64,000 nucleotides of DNA from an uncultured Collinsella sp. (GCA_937923795.1 CALDWI010000043.1:1-64000), one strand, 5' to 3'; numbered from the stretch's first letter, positions 50,885-61,891 are shown. The notes: generated from the sequence alone by a model not told the origin. Numbers and translations are program-made.

Positions 50885-51919
50885 CTACCAGATTCCCAGC
50901 ACGTGTTGCATTCCCAAACTCATGCACGCAATACCAATCCAGCAGCAAAAGCCCAGCGCGATGGGCTTGCCGCCCTTTTTGACCAGCTCGACGATATCGG
51001 TATTAAAACCAATAGCCGCCATGGCCATCACAATAAAGAATTTCGACAGCTCCTTGATGGGCGCCGTGATGGACACGGGAAGCTGAAACACCGTGGTGAT
51101 CACGCTCGCCAGCACAAAGAACAGCACAAACATGGGAAACGCGCGTTTAAGGGAGAACGTGCTTTTGGCGTCGCCGCCGGCCTTGCGTGCCAGATGCATC
51201 TGCCAGCAAGCAAGCGCCAGCGTGATGGGAATGATGGCCAGCGTCCTGGTGAGCTTGACCACCGTGGCGCTCTCGAGCACATTGGCGCCGGGATGCATGC
51301 TGTCCCAAGCGCTCGCCGCAGCCGTTACGGACGAGGTGTCGTTGATGGCGGTACCGGCAAACAGGCCGAAGCCCTCGTTGGTCAGCCCGAGCATGCCGCC
51401 AAGCGTCGGAAACACGAGCGCCGCGATAACGTTAAACAGGAAGATGACCGAAATGGCCTGGGCAATCTCGCGATCGTCGGCATCGATGACGGGTGCGGTC
51501 GCAGCGATGGCCGAACCGCCGCAAATCGACGAACCCACACCCACAAGCGTCGCGATCTTACCCGGCACGTTCATAACGTGGCAGAGCACAAAGGCGATGA
51601 CAAGCGAGGTCGAGATCGTCGCCACGATAATCGGCAGCGACTGGGCGCCCTTGGACAGAATCTGGGAGAGGTTCATGCCAAAGCCAAGCAGGATAACCGC
51701 GTACTGCAAGACTTTTTTGGACGTATAGGTGACGCCAGCGGCGAGCTGTTCGCGACGATTCTTGGGAAAGACGAGCGCCAGGACCATGCCAAAGAGGATG
51801 GCAAATACCGGACCGCCGACCACCTCAATTTGTTTGCCGAGCAACGTCGCGGGAATGGCGATGATCAGGCAGAACAAGACGCCTTTCCAGCGCTCGCGTA
51901 CGATGTTTGCCAGTTGCAT
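50885..51919 (-). CDS. yeiH: YeiH/UPF0324-family putative sulfate exporter
   Basis: 344 residues with about ten hydrophobic segments. Family signatures include GGPVFAILFGMVLAL, LQYAVILLGFGMNLSQIL, VGVGSSICGGSAIAATAPV and GTAINDTSSVTAA. The group is annotated as putative sulfate or sulfonate exporters, with little biochemical proof. It is divergent from a GntR regulator and followed by the degenerate Fis-type regulator on the same strand; either may control it. The ATG at 51919 has AAGGAATCCC upstream. Confidence 0.9.
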   Translation of the reverse strand: MQLANIVRERWKGVLFCLIIAIPATLLGKQIEVVGGPVFAILFGMVLALVFPKNRREQLAAGVTYTSKKVLQYAVILLGFGMNLSQILSKGAQSLPIIVATISTSLVIAFVLCHVMNVPGKIATLVGVGSSICGGSAIAATAPVIDADDREIAQAISVIFLFNVIAALVFPTLGGMLGLTNEGFGLFAGTAINDTSSVTAAASAWDSMHPGANVLESATVVKLTRTLAIIPITLALACWQMHLARKAGGDAKSTFSLKRAFPMFVLFFVLASVITTVFQLPVSITAPIKELSKFFIVMAMAAIGFNTDIVELVKKGGKPIALGFCCWIGIACMSLGMQHVLGIW

Positions 51920-52112
51920 ATGGGATTCCTTCTTTCTATTTCACGTTTGCGACGGCTTATGATACGGCAACATTGAGCGCAGCCTTGCGCAAACACAGAC
52001 TAAGATGCCGCAATAGTTCTCAGGCAAGAGCCGAATTACCCACCGCGGAGAGCTGATTCGCGGCATAATTAACAACTGACATATGAGTTTGATAGAACAG
52101 TTGCGAGGCGCT

Positions 52113-52814
52113 ATGGAAGAATCGATGCACGTCGGCGAGCAGGAAACGAGCCTACAGGACCAGTCCTACCACACCATTCGACGCAAAATCGTCTACCTGG
52201 ACTACAAGCCGGGCGAAAAGCTGGGCGTCAAGCAGCTTTGCGATGACCTGGACATGGGTCGCACGCCCGTGCGCGAGGCACTGGTGCGTCTGGCGCAAGA
52301 GGGCCTGGTGCGCACCGTGCCCCAAAGCGGCACCTACGTCTCACCCATCAACCTCACCCTTGCCGAGAGTGCCTGTTACATCCGCGAACATCTGGAAAAG
52401 CAGGTGATCGTGGAATGCTGTGCACGCGCCACGTCGGCCGGCATCGAGCAGCTCGACCGCGCCATCGCGCTGCAGGAAAAGGCCATGGCCGAAGAGGATC
52501 GCATCGGCTTCTTTTTGAGCGACAACCTCATGCATCACATGATTTTTAGCATCGCATGTCGCAGCACCGTGTGGTCGTGGCTCGAAGAGACCAATGCCGA
52601 CCTGGAGCGCTTCCGCTGGCTGCGCGCCGCCACGCAGGTTCTCGACAATCAGGACATCGTGAACGAGCACAAGCAGATTCGCCGCGCTATCGCCGGTCGC
52701 GACCCCATCGAAGCGAGCTTTTTGGTCAGCAAGCACCTGCATATGATGTTCCGCAACCAGACCGAGGTTCTGGACCAGTTCCCCGAGTACTTCGAGACCA
52801 GCAAGCTCCGCTAA
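52113..52814 (+). CDS. GntR-family (FCD domain) transcriptional regulator
   Basis: 233 residues from the ATG at 52113 with GAGG upstream. The in-frame ATG at 52083 lacks a ribosome binding site but would add ten residues. The N-terminal winged helix has YHTIRRKIVYLDYKPGEKLG and MGRTPVREALVRLAQEGLV; an all-helical FCD ligand domain follows, with the expected metal-binding histidines (NLMHHMIF, VNEHKQI, SKHLHMMF). It is divergent from yeiH across about 190 bases and is a good candidate to control it. A palindrome overlaps its stop codon. Confidence 0.9.
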   Translation: MEESMHVGEQETSLQDQSYHTIRRKIVYLDYKPGEKLGVKQLCDDLDMGRTPVREALVRLAQEGLVRTVPQSGTYVSPINLTLAESACYIREHLEKQVIVECCARATSAGIEQLDRAIALQEKAMAEEDRIGFFLSDNLMHHMIFSIACRSTVWSWLEETNADLERFRWLRAATQVLDNQDIVNEHKQIRRAIAGRDPIEASFLVSKHLHMMFRNQTEVLDQFPEYFETSKLR

Positions 52815-52849
52815 CCTGCCAAAAAGGGACAGGTTCATTTTGGCAGGTT
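52813..52849. repeat. Short palindrome, GGGACAG type (AACCTGCCAAAA arms)
   Basis: Perfect 12-base arms around AGGGACAGGTTCA. The left arm overlaps the GntR stop codon. The sequence continues TTATCTGG. The same arms recur at 55001-55037 and 58189-58223. Confidence 0.78.
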
Positions 52850-52868
52850 TTATCTGGGCAAATGCAAC

Positions 52869-52902
52869 AAGGCCCGGCTCCGCTGCAACGGAGCCGGGCC
52901 TT
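52869..52902. terminator. Bidirectional terminator between gntR and glmS
   Basis: Perfect 14-base arms AAGGCCCGGCTCCG and complement with a six-base loop. Confidence 0.8.
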
Positions 52903-52926
52903 AGTTGTTAGGATGACGGAACTCGA

Positions 52927-54774
<1,848 letters not shown>

Positions 54775-54883
54775 AAGATAAATCCCTTCGTTCGCGTGAC
54801 TGCAAGACGTCCACGCACAAGGGGCGCTGAGACGTATAACGTTCGAGTATTGTACTCACGCAAACGCAAGCTGATATACCAGA

Positions 54884-54909
54884 AGTGGTATCTCAACTTA
54901 GATACCACT
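54884..54909. promoter_or_regulatory. Putative operator between glmS and lacI
   Basis: Perfect 9-base dyad AGTGGTATC/GATACCACT with an eight-base spacer, in the divergent spacer. A regulator of amino-sugar genes could bind here, but the protein is not identified. Confidence 0.5.
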
Positions 54910-54936
54910 CGATGCACACACGTCCAGCCGGTCCAA

Positions 54937-54971
54937 ACCACCACAAAGGTGCCTGCCCCCTTCGTGGTGGT
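54937..54971. repeat. Short palindrome (ACCACCACAAAGG arms), second copy
   Basis: 13-base arms with one mismatch, and the centre reads GGGGGCAGGCA on the minus strand. It matches 14272-14310 in inverted orientation. It is 29 bases from another member of the family. Confidence 0.72.
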
Positions 54972-55000
54972 CGCGCTGGCAATAGCGTTTGCCCAGATAA

Positions 55001-55037
55001 AACCTGCCAAAATAAACCTGTCCCTTTTTGGAAGGTT
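55001..55037. repeat. Short palindrome (AACCTGCCAAAA arms), second copy
   Basis: On the minus strand the centre is AAAGGGACAGGTTTA. Arms are AACCTGCC with one mismatch, followed by TTATCTGG as at 52813. It lies just before the LacI gene. Confidence 0.72.
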
Positions 55038-55086
55038 TGGGATGCTACAATCTGGCTTGTACTTGAAACGCATCAAAGGGGCCGCT

Positions 55087-56196
55087 ATGGCAAAGGTAAA
55101 AATCAGCGACGTCGCACGCGAGGCCGGGGTTTCGTTGGGCACGGTTTCCAACGCGCTCAACCACCCCGAAAAGCTGCGCCCCGAGACCCTCAAGCTCATC
55201 AACGAGACCATTAATCGCCTTGGCTACCTGCCCAACCAAAGCGCCCGTCAGCTCGCGGGCGGCGCCACCAAGTCCTTTGGCCTGGTGCTCCCCCGTCTCG
55301 ATCACGGCTTTTCGCTCCAAATCGCCAGCGGCGCCCACAACGAGGCCCGCAAGCACGGCTACGACTTGCTCATCGCCAACGCCGATAACGACGATATTCT
55401 CGAGGACCATTACCTGCGCTACTTTATGGGCACCCAGATGTCCGGCGTCATGGTTCAGCCCATGGCATCCCCCGACTGGCACCCCGCCCTGACCAAGATG
55501 CCCGTGCCGATCGTCCATCTGGACATCCATTGCTCCGAGCCCGGCTACTACGTGGCCGCCGACAACGAGGCACAAGGCCGCATCATCGCCGAGCTCGCCA
55601 TCGCCCGCGGCGCGCACCATATTGTCGTCGTCGGCCGAGCAGCATTTATGCAACTCACCCTGCGCGTCCTTGGCATTCATAAGGCCCTTGCCCTACATCC
55701 CGACATCAAGATCGAAGTCATTGACGCCGGCGAGTGGAACACGGCGGCCGACGGCTATGGTATCGGCAACCAAATCGCCGAGCGCCCCGCGGACGAACGT
55801 CCCGATTTTGTCGTCGGCCTGACCGATGTGTTGGCCTCGGGCGTCGTTTCGGCACTGGTCGACAAGGGCATCTCTGTCCCCGGGCAAGTACGCGTGGCCG
55901 GATGCGACGGCAACCCGCTCGCTTGGAGCGGATCGGTCCCGCTCACTACGGTAGCGCCCCCGGGCTACGAGATTGGCCGCAAGGGTGTCCAACTGCTGAT
56001 GGAGCAAATCGAGAACAAGGCCCCGGCAAAGATCAAGCATATCCGTGTCGGCTCCGCAGCGCGTACCGTCACCGCAGTCGCCGCCGAGGATATCAACCGC
56101 CAAGAACTGGTACGTCCGTTCCTGCTGGAACGCGCCAGCACCCAGGCAAGCAGCCAGACCGACGCCACGGCCATCAACCTCGGTGCGTATCTATAG
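55087..56196 (+). CDS. LacI-family transcriptional regulator
   Basis: The ATG at 55087 gives 369 residues. The N-terminal LacI HTH (VKISDVAREAGVSLGTVSNA) and hinge helix region (NQSARQLAGGATKSFGLVLP) precede a periplasmic-binding-protein-like effector domain (VAGCDGNPLAWSGSVPLTTV). It is divergent from glmS, but no sugar-uptake gene is adjacent, so its regulon is likely elsewhere. The C-terminal 35 residues extend slightly beyond the usual end. A strong convergent terminator follows. Confidence 0.92.
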   Translation: MAKVKISDVAREAGVSLGTVSNALNHPEKLRPETLKLINETINRLGYLPNQSARQLAGGATKSFGLVLPRLDHGFSLQIASGAHNEARKHGYDLLIANADNDDILEDHYLRYFMGTQMSGVMVQPMASPDWHPALTKMPVPIVHLDIHCSEPGYYVAADNEAQGRIIAELAIARGAHHIVVVGRAAFMQLTLRVLGIHKALALHPDIKIEVIDAGEWNTAADGYGIGNQIAERPADERPDFVVGLTDVLASGVVSALVDKGISVPGQVRVAGCDGNPLAWSGSVPLTTVAPPGYEIGRKGVQLLMEQIENKAPAKIKHIRVGSAARTVTAVAAEDINRQELVRPFLLERASTQASSQTDATAINLGAYL

Positions 56197-56222
56197 CACG
56201 CCCGCGAGTATGCTAAGTCGCC

Positions 56223-56270
56223 GCTTAAGCAAAAGGGGCCCGACCATTGCCGGACCCCTTTTGCTTAAGC
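56223..56270. terminator. Bidirectional terminator between lacI and HAD genes
   Basis: Perfect 16-base arms GCTTAAGCAAAAGGGG and complement, with inner CCG/CGG pairing. T-rich on both strands. Confidence 0.82.
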
Positions 56271-56309
56271 GCAAACGTGAGCAATCGCTCGTTTCAACGC
56301 CGCAATTTT

Positions 56310-56960
56310 CTAGCGCACAGTCTTGATTGCCGCCGCCAGGTCGAACAACGTATCGAGCACGGCCTCGCAGCCATCCACCACGTCCTGCGGCAGCGGCACG
56401 ATATCGGGGACGGCAAAGACATGGCAGCCGGCCGTAATGCCCGAGACGCAACCGTTGCGCGAATCCTCGACCACGGCACATTCCTCGGGAGCAAAGCCCG
56501 CGCGCTCGCAGGCGAGCAGATACATCTCGGGGTCGGGCTTGCCGTGCACGACGTCCTCGCCACACGTTACCGTTTCAAACTTGTCAAAGAGGCCAACCAT
56601 CTTAAGGTTGCGCTCGGCCGTAACGAGGCGTGACGACGTCGCTAGACCCACGTGATAGCCCGCAGCCAGCAGCTCGTCTAGGCACTCGGCGGCGCCGGCC
56701 TTAAGTTCCAGTTCGGTCTTGACCATCTCGTCGCGAATCTCCTTGTGGCGGACATAGACCGCCTCGGTGGTTTCGTGGCTGCCGTAATGCTCATCAAGGA
56801 TGTCCATGACATCGGGCAGCGTGCGACCGATAAACTGATGGATCAGCGCATCATCAATCGCGAGCCCAAGCTCAGCGGCGCCTGCCTTCCAGGCCTTAAT
56901 CCCCAAACGCTCGGTATCGACCAGCGTTCCATCCATGTCAAAAATAACAGCCTTGATCAT
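56310..56960 (-). CDS. HAD-superfamily hydrolase, beta-phosphoglucomutase-like
   Basis: The ATG at 56960 (GGGGGA upstream) gives 216 residues. Motif I is VIFDMDGTLVDTE, the cap begins with AWKAGAAELG, motif II is ATSSRLV, and the C-terminal motifs are KPDPEMYLLACERAGF and VEDSRNGCVSG. This is the HAD IA subgroup of phosphatases and phosphomutases acting on sugar phosphates. The single-gene context gives no substrate hint. Confidence 0.92.
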   Translation of the reverse strand: MIKAVIFDMDGTLVDTERLGIKAWKAGAAELGLAIDDALIHQFIGRTLPDVMDILDEHYGSHETTEAVYVRHKEIRDEMVKTELELKAGAAECLDELLAAGYHVGLATSSRLVTAERNLKMVGLFDKFETVTCGEDVVHGKPDPEMYLLACERAGFAPEECAVVEDSRNGCVSGITAGCHVFAVPDIVPLPQDVVDGCEAVLDTLFDLAAAIKTVR

Positions 56961-57133
56961 ATCGGTCCCCCATCGACTCTCACTGTCGCATTGCCGCAAC
57001 TCTACCGCATTTGGCAACTTGTATATAACGTATATACCATATTGCACTTTCGTTACATAGATAGAAGTCTTATGGCAAGTAACGCATTAGGATTATAGTT
57101 TTCGATCGAGTACTCAACGATAAGGAACGTTTC

Positions 57134-58012
57134 ATGATTTTAGACACCACGGCACCCGCAGAGGAGCTTCAAGACAAGCTATCGGCACTCGAGCAGCTGC
57201 TTTTGGCATACGGGCGCGTGGCCATCGGGTTTTCCGGCGGCGTTGACAGCAGCTTTTTGGCCGCCGTATGCGCCCGCATCATGCCTACCAATACCCTCCT
57301 CGTTCACCTCACCACGCCGCTCATCGGCACGCCCGAACAGGCTTCGTTTGAGCGGTCCGTCGACGGTCAAGCCAATGAGGGGCCGCATTTTAAGCTCCCC
57401 GTGCTCAATCTTTCGGTCGATCAGCTGCAGCTCCCCCAAGTAATCTGCAACGATGCCAATCGCTGCTACCACTGCAAGCACGCCGGCTTTACCGCCATCG
57501 TCAACCACGCCAAGTCGCTCGGCTTTCCCACCGTCATCGATGGCAGCAATGCAAGCGATCGCGGTGACTACCGCCCCGGCATGCGTGCGGCAGAAGAGCT
57601 CGGCGTACGCTCCCCTCTTATGGAGGTCGGCTTTACCAAGGACGAAGAGCGCGAGCTACTACGCACATGGGGCTATCCTGTTTGGAACCTGCCGGCGGGA
57701 GCATGTCTTGCCACGCGCGTCCCCACGGGCGAGGAGCTTACGTTCGAGAAGGTCTCCCTGATCCGCGCCTGCGAGGATTACCTGCACGATCTTGACCTGG
57801 CACAGGTACGCGCGCGCTTGATCGGCGGCTGCATGCATATCGAGGCCGCACCCGCAGATGTCGCCAAGATTGCCGCCCTCGGCGGTGCCGCTGTCGACGA
57901 CAAGGGCAAGACCCCGCTGCCCGCCGTTATCGAGTCCGCGCTGCGCGAGCTGGGCTGCGACCATATTTCCCCCGAGGTTACCCCCTACATCCACGGCAAC
58001 ATGAACCTTTAA
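57134..58012 (+). CDS. larE: LarE-type ATP-dependent sacrificial sulfur transferase
   Basis: 292 residues. PP-loop SGGVDSS at 34-40; RCYHCKH at 110-116; GACLATR with Cys191 at the position of the sulfur-donating Cys176 of Lactiplantibacillus LarE (LarE enzymes give up this Cys sulfur to the nickel-pincer cofactor); RLIGGCMHIEA near the C-terminus. The ATG has AAGGA upstream. larA, larB and larC are not in the window, so the role in lactate racemase maturation rests on the family alone. A perfect hairpin starts at the base after the stop codon. Confidence 0.85.
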   Translation: MILDTTAPAEELQDKLSALEQLLLAYGRVAIGFSGGVDSSFLAAVCARIMPTNTLLVHLTTPLIGTPEQASFERSVDGQANEGPHFKLPVLNLSVDQLQLPQVICNDANRCYHCKHAGFTAIVNHAKSLGFPTVIDGSNASDRGDYRPGMRAAEELGVRSPLMEVGFTKDEERELLRTWGYPVWNLPAGACLATRVPTGEELTFEKVSLIRACEDYLHDLDLAQVRARLIGGCMHIEAAPADVAKIAALGGAAVDDKGKTPLPAVIESALRELGCDHISPEVTPYIHGNMNL

Positions 58013-58039
58013 GTTACGCCGTTTTACAAACGGCGTAAC
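58013..58039 (+). terminator. Terminator-like hairpin at the larE stop
   Basis: Perfect 12-base arms GTTACGCCGTTT and complement with a three-base loop, directly after the stop codon. There is no T-run. Confidence 0.65.
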
Positions 58040-58059
58040 CGCTCGGCGCTGCGCAGGCC

Positions 58060-58145
58060 CCGGGCACGGCAATCTGACGTTCAACTGCACGGGCGCGACC
58101 AAAAGGTCAGCGCCCGCTTGTTTCACGTCACCTTGCCGCACCCGG
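58060..58145. repeat. Nested imperfect hairpin between larE and nuclease genes
   Basis: Successive paired blocks CCGGG/CCCGG, GGCAA/TTGCC, GACGT/ACGTC and GGGCGC/GCGCCC are separated by unpaired bases. The layout is like E1-E4, but I found no shared core words. The rest of the gap 58013-58392 holds the larE hairpin and a palindrome. Confidence 0.4.
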
Positions 58146-58188
58146 AGCCCGCTCGCTCGCATATGCTCAACCTGGACTGCGTTAACTG

Positions 58189-58223
58189 ACCTGCCAATAA
58201 GGGACGGGTTTGTTTTGGCAGGT
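58189..58223. repeat. Short palindrome (ACCTGCCAA arms), third copy
   Basis: 9-base arms around TAAGGGACGGGTTTGTT, continuing TTATCTGG as in the copies at 52813 and 55001. The arms are partly eroded. Confidence 0.7.
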
Positions 58224-58392
58224 TTTATCTGGTGAAACGCTGAATAGCCCCACATTCACAACCGCCGCAGCTCCATATGAGGCAAATGAACCAGTAGCGT
58301 TTGTTCCAAATCTTAAATATTTGTTCGGCAGAACGGCCCCTGCCGGCTCCTGCTAGACTGGTAGACTCCCAACCGTCCATCCAGGAGCCTCA

Positions 58393-59376
58393 ATGTCGCG
58401 CAAGTCCGCCTACAAGCAAGTGCTTTCCATCGGCACCGCCGTGGTGCTGGGATTTGCGCTGTTCGCAGGGTCGCTCGACGGAGCGCCCAAGCTGCTGTCG
58501 CCGCAAAGCGATGAGCAAGCGGCAGCCCTGGCCGAAAAACAAAATGAAAGTCCCAGCCGCACCGACGACGAGGCAGACCTGGTTGCCCGGCTCGAATCGG
58601 GAACAGCGAGCTCCTCGGACTCTCAAAATAGCCAAAACTCTGGCGATGGCTCCGATTCCGCCGCAACCGACACCGGTGACGACGGCTCCGCCGACAGTAC
58701 CGCTACCCCCATCGACGAGGTCGAAAACCCCGATCTCGACCGCGCCCGCGGCGTATATCTCAGCAGCATTCCCGACTACGCCGGCAACCCCTACGTTGCT
58801 CTGCGCGCCGACAGCACGCACCCGCTCGGCACGCCGTCATTCACGCTCGATGAATACGAGCGCGCCACCGAAGAGGGCTGCTTTAAGAAGTTCTCCAAGC
58901 TCGACAGCTTGGGCCGCACCCGCAAAGCGCTCGCCTGCGTGGGCCCCGAATCACTTGGTCAAGGCGAGCGCGGCGATATCTCGCGCATCCACCCCGCCGG
59001 TTGGCACCAGCAGCGCTACGACTTTATTCCGGGCCAGAGCCTCTACAACCGCTGCCACCTCATCGCCTGGTCGCTCTGCGGCGAAAACGCCAACCGCAAG
59101 AATCTCCTCACCGGCACGCGTTATCTCAACGAGACGGGCATGCTGCCGTTTGAAGAGCAGATTCTCGGCTACATCCGCGATACGGGTAACCATGTGCTCT
59201 ACCGTGTCACGCCCATGTATAACGAAGAGGAACTTGTCTGCCGTGGCGTGCGCCTTGAGGCGCAATCGGTCGAGGACCACGGCAAGACCCTCTGCTTCCA
59301 CGTATACTGCTACAACCTGCAGCCGCACGTGCAGATCGACTACGCCACCGGCCGCAATCAGACCTCGGGAGTTTAG
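58393..59376 (+). CDS. Secreted DNA/RNA non-specific endonuclease (EndA/NucA-like)
   Basis: 327 residues; the ATG follows AGGAG. An N-terminal signal or anchor helix (TAVVLGFALFAGSL) precedes a Ser/Asp/Gly-rich low-complexity linker (about 40-110) and then the beta-beta-alpha-metal nuclease domain. The active-site region is LYNRCHLIAWSLCGENANRK (His general base, Asn metal ligand), as in streptococcal EndA and related competence or scavenging nucleases. It probably acts at the cell surface. It is a single gene with a terminator shared with the convergent EF-G-like gene. Confidence 0.9.
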   Translation: MSRKSAYKQVLSIGTAVVLGFALFAGSLDGAPKLLSPQSDEQAAALAEKQNESPSRTDDEADLVARLESGTASSSDSQNSQNSGDGSDSAATDTGDDGSADSTATPIDEVENPDLDRARGVYLSSIPDYAGNPYVALRADSTHPLGTPSFTLDEYERATEEGCFKKFSKLDSLGRTRKALACVGPESLGQGERGDISRIHPAGWHQQRYDFIPGQSLYNRCHLIAWSLCGENANRKNLLTGTRYLNETGMLPFEEQILGYIRDTGNHVLYRVTPMYNEEELVCRGVRLEAQSVEDHGKTLCFHVYCYNLQPHVQIDYATGRNQTSGV

Positions 59377-59440
59377 GGCCGACCAAGCTGCCCGTAACCC
59401 AAAAAATGATCCGTTTTCCTCCGTCCCCAAGGAATCAAAT

Positions 59441-59475
59441 AAGGCCGCCCCGGTTACCCAGGGTGGCCTTTTCGT
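59441..59475. terminator. Terminator between nuclease and EF-G-like genes
   Basis: AAGGCC-CCC/GGG-GGCCTT followed by TTCG on the plus strand. Confidence 0.75.
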
Positions 59476-59505
59476 CAGCACCTACATTGCAGGCAAAATC
59501 GCACG

Positions 59506-61581
59506 CTACTTGGCGCGACCCTCCTCATAGCGCTCGACCAGCTTGGCCTGAACGTCATAGGGAACCTGCTCGTAGCCAGCGGGCTTCATGGTAAAGTCAC
59601 CTGTGCCGCGCGTGATAGAGCGCAGGCGCGTCGAGTAATCCGTCAACTCGGCGAGAGGTGCCTGAGCGACGACCACGGTGTCGCCGCGCTCATCGGTCTC
59701 CATGCCCGTCACGCGACCGCGCGAGGCCGAGATGTCGCCCATCACGGCGCCGGCGTAGCTCTCGGGGATAGTCACCGTAATTTCCTCGATGGGCTCCAGC
59801 ACCACTGGGTCGGCATCGGCACATGCCTTGCGCAGGCCGATGCGAGCCGCCGCGCGAAACGCCATCTCGTTGGAGTCGACGCTGTGATACGAGCCGTCGT
59901 ACACAGCCACGCGAATGCCCGTGAGCGGGTAGCCGGCAATGATGCCGTCCTTCATGGTCTCCTGGACGCCCTTGTCCACGGCGGGAATCAGCGAGCGCGG
60001 AATGCGGCCGCCTACGACCTCATCCACAAACTCGTAGCCGTCGCTCGTGCCGTCGGGCCCAATAAGCGGCTCCACGCGCAGCCAGCAGTCGCCGTACTGA
60101 CCGGCACCACCGGTCTGCTTCTTGTGGCGGCCCTGGGCGCTCGCCGTGCGGCGGATGGTCTCGCGATACGGAATGCGGATCGGCACGCTCTTGGCCACGA
60201 CCTTGGTACGGTCCTCCAAACGGTTGAGCAGCACCGAAACCTGCGCCTCACCCACGGCGGAGATAATGGTCTGGCCGGTCTCCTCGTCACGATCGATGCT
60301 CATGGTCGGATCGGCCTTGCAGGCCTTCTCGATAAACGTGTAGAGCTTCTCTTCGTCCCCGCGATTCTCGGCCTCGATGGCAATGCGGTACTGCGAGTTG
60401 GGGAACTTAAACGCCGCAGCCTCGACCTTGCCGGTAATCGAGAGCGTATCGCCCGTCTCGGCCGCCAGCTTGGGTGCCACGATAATGTCGCCGGCATAGG
60501 CGTGACCGACCTCGGTCATGTCGCGGCCGCACATCACATACAGGTGAGCCAGACGGTCGCCCTTGCGCGTGCGCGCGTTGACCAGCTCAAGGCCCGGCTC
60601 AAGCGTACCCGTCAGCACCTTAATAAAGCTGATGCGACCCTGCTGCGGATCGGCCAGGGTCTTAAACACAAACGCCACCGGACGATCATCGTCGCTTGAA
60701 ATCTTGAGCGAATCGCCGTCGATAAGCGGCATCTCGCCGTAGTCGGTCGGCGCCGGGAAGTATGTGGCGATGTCGTCCATCAGCGAGTTGACGCCCTGCT
60801 CCTTAATGCAATCGCCCGCAAAGACCGGCACAAAGATGCGCTCGGCGATCGCCTTCGACAGCAGGCCTTCAAGCTCCTCCTGCGTCAGCGTCTCCTCGCC
60901 TTCCAAGTACTTCATCATCAGTTCGTCGTCAGCCTCGGCCACCAGCTCGCACAGATGGTCATGGGCTTCCTCGGCCTGGGCACGATACTCCTCGGGAATC
61001 TCCGACTCAACGGCTTCGGTGCCGTTGCAATGGCGCGCCTTCATGCGCACCAGGTCGATGATGCCGTCAAAGTCCTCGCCCTCGCCCCAGGGAAGGGTCA
61101 CGGCGCCCAGGCGCGTGCCAAAGCGCTCTTGCAGCAGGTCCATCGTGGTCGCAAAGCTGGCCTCGGAGCGCGACAGGCGGTTTACGAACACCGCACGCGC
61201 CAGGCGCAGGTCCTCGGCGGCATACCAGAGCTTAACCGTCGTAGGCTGCGGGCCGGCCTCGGCGTCGACCACAAACAGAGCCGTCTCGCAGACGCTCATC
61301 GCGGCAAAGGCATCGCCGATAAAATCGGGGTAGCACGGGGCATCGAGCACATTGATGCGCGCGCCCTTCCAGTCGATCGGCGCGATGGTCGTCGAGATGG
61401 AGAATGAACGCTTGACCTCTTCGGGGTCATAGTCGAGCGTGGGCTTGGTGCCGTCGTGGCCGCCCAGGCGGGCGGTCTTGCCGGAAAGGTGGAGCATGGC
61501 CTCGGCGAGCGAAGTCTTGCCCACCCCGCCTTGGCCTACGAGCACCACGTTCCTTACGTTGCCGGTCTTGGGAGCACCCAT
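59506..61581 (-). CDS. Elongation factor G-like GTPase
   Basis: The ATG at 61581 after AGGAGG gives 691 residues with all five EF-G-type domains. G1 is GQGGVGKTS. G3 reads DAPCYPDF instead of DTPGHVDF, so the catalytic His is Tyr; G4 reads NRLSR instead of NKMD. The C-terminal domains include GGAGQYGDC and MGDISASRGRVTGME. This divergence marks the FusA2-like actinobacterial group, whose role is unclear and whose members are not the main translocase. It is monocistronic. Weak GTPase activity or altered nucleotide specificity can be expected (inference). Confidence 0.9.
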   Translation of the reverse strand: MGAPKTGNVRNVVLVGQGGVGKTSLAEAMLHLSGKTARLGGHDGTKPTLDYDPEEVKRSFSISTTIAPIDWKGARINVLDAPCYPDFIGDAFAAMSVCETALFVVDAEAGPQPTTVKLWYAAEDLRLARAVFVNRLSRSEASFATTMDLLQERFGTRLGAVTLPWGEGEDFDGIIDLVRMKARHCNGTEAVESEIPEEYRAQAEEAHDHLCELVAEADDELMMKYLEGEETLTQEELEGLLSKAIAERIFVPVFAGDCIKEQGVNSLMDDIATYFPAPTDYGEMPLIDGDSLKISSDDDRPVAFVFKTLADPQQGRISFIKVLTGTLEPGLELVNARTRKGDRLAHLYVMCGRDMTEVGHAYAGDIIVAPKLAAETGDTLSITGKVEAAAFKFPNSQYRIAIEAENRGDEEKLYTFIEKACKADPTMSIDRDEETGQTIISAVGEAQVSVLLNRLEDRTKVVAKSVPIRIPYRETIRRTASAQGRHKKQTGGAGQYGDCWLRVEPLIGPDGTSDGYEFVDEVVGGRIPRSLIPAVDKGVQETMKDGIIAGYPLTGIRVAVYDGSYHSVDSNEMAFRAAARIGLRKACADADPVVLEPIEEITVTIPESYAGAVMGDISASRGRVTGMETDERGDTVVVAQAPLAELTDYSTRLRSITRGTGDFTMKPAGYEQVPYDVQAKLVERYEEGRAK

Positions 61582-61826
61582 GATGACCTCCTTGCAGGGT
61601 CGCGCGCGATGCGCGACGCCAACGGGGAGAGTTCGCGGTCGATGCCGTCCCGGGAGCAGCACGGTCGGCAGCCGAGCCGACTCACCCTCCAAATGTCCTA
61701 TGCCACCACCCTACCCTTGCAGTCGCCTGTCCATGCAGACCTTTCGGCACGCGTATGAATACGGGCGGCGAGAGGAGGAGGCGAGCATGCGAGGCGATTA
61801 TTGAACCCCGCCGATGCAAATAAAAT

Positions 61827-61856
61827 GCCGCCGCAGGCCGTAAGACCTGCGGCGGC
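61827..61856 (-). terminator. Rho-independent terminator of the amino acid ABC operon
   Basis: GCCGCCGCAGG/CCTGCGGCGGC with an eight-base loop, then ATTTTATTT on the minus strand. Confidence 0.85.
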
Positions 61857-61891
61857 TTCACCTCAATTAATAGTTGAGTAAATAGCTGAGC

